Shown here piece after piece: positions 7,991 to 8,077 of a stretch of DNA of 8,077 nucleotides; the stretch's first letter is position 1, and the number at the start of each line of letters is the position of its first letter. Origin of the DNA: AV17 sp046262735 (GTDB lineage Bacteria > Verrucomicrobiota > Verrucomicrobiia > Chthoniobacterales > UBA10450). The notes under the pieces are model-generated. The model had not been told where the DNA came from. It saw nothing but the letters and a program-made list of their open reading frames with translations, and did no database searches. The stretch covers positions 1 to 8,077 of the forward strand of contig JBHEMD010000091.1 of NCBI GenBank assembly GCA_046262735.1, read 5' to 3'. A program made the translations under genes and the position numbers.

Positions 7991-8077
7991 ATGCACCCGT
8001 CGGAGATGACACACCCCACAGCACACACCAATGACATCATTGCTCAGCCACCGTTCGATCCGAAGGATCTGCAGCAG
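7991..8077 (+). CDS. Possible start of an unidentified gene, cut by the window end
   Basis: An open frame begins after a TAG at 7979-7981 and runs to the end of the window. It has ATG codons at 7991 and 8006, giving a 29- or 24-residue N-terminus that ends IIAQPPFDPKDLQQ, whose composition looks like ordinary protein. CGGAG directly abuts the 8006 ATG and is too close to act as its ribosome binding site. Too little is visible to name a family, and another ATG in a different frame at 8031 is also open to the end. This is a tentative call based on an open frame only. Confidence 0.3.
   Translation, partial: MHPSEMTHPTAHTNDIIAQPPFDPKDLQQ

Overview
The window reads as chromosomal DNA of a Gram-negative-type bacterium, moderately GC-rich, with every recognisable gene on the + strand. 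The best guess for the source is a soil verrucomicrobium (Chthoniobacterales / Udaeobacter-like) or another PVC-superphylum relative. This rests on the protein flavour, an mcsA-mcsB-clpC block outside the usual Firmicutes setting, a LolD-type ATPase implying an outer membrane, and intergenic hairpin and tandem repeats of a style I associate with that group. It is inference, not proof.

Layout. Bases 1-337 are the 3' end of a transaldolase gene (tal). Bases 338-377 hold two back-to-back perfect hairpins bounded by TAGCC/GGCTA, reaching to within 9 nt of the start codon of trmL (387-854), a tRNA wobble-position 2'-O-methyltransferase. Next is a secreted protein with an aromatic-rich middle and a C-terminal peptidoglycan-binding domain (898-1737), closed by a strong intrinsic terminator (1756-1788). 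Bases 1789-1923 are non-coding, with a small hairpin and a degenerate 8-nt tandem repeat running up to the start of a LolD/MacB-type ABC ATPase gene (1924-2589). A branched-chain aminotransferase gene (ilvE-like, 2662-3645) follows.

The second half is a protein-quality-control block: mcsA (zinc-cluster/UVR activator, 3732-4229), mcsB (protein arginine kinase, 4226-5332, ATGA overlap with mcsA) and clpC (AAA+ unfoldase, 5375-7852). By analogy with Bacillus, McsA activates McsB, McsB phosphorylates arginines on damaged proteins, and ClpC with ClpP unfolds and degrades the tagged proteins. All key motifs I can check are intact: the McsA CxxC pairs, the McsB catalytic Cys and RDxxRA phospho-arginine-site motif, and both ClpC Walker sites plus an MGF ClpP-docking loop. 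The CtsR repressor gene that normally heads this operon in Firmicutes is absent; ilvE sits there instead, and no clear CtsR operator is visible.

The last 225 bases are mostly non-coding. An open frame from about 7991 runs off the end and may be the beginning of another gene.

Nothing here is clearly a new system. The most interesting items are the CtsR-less McsAB-ClpC cluster in a likely diderm, the double hairpin containing the tal stop codon, and the 8-nt tandem repeat occupying the lolD leader.
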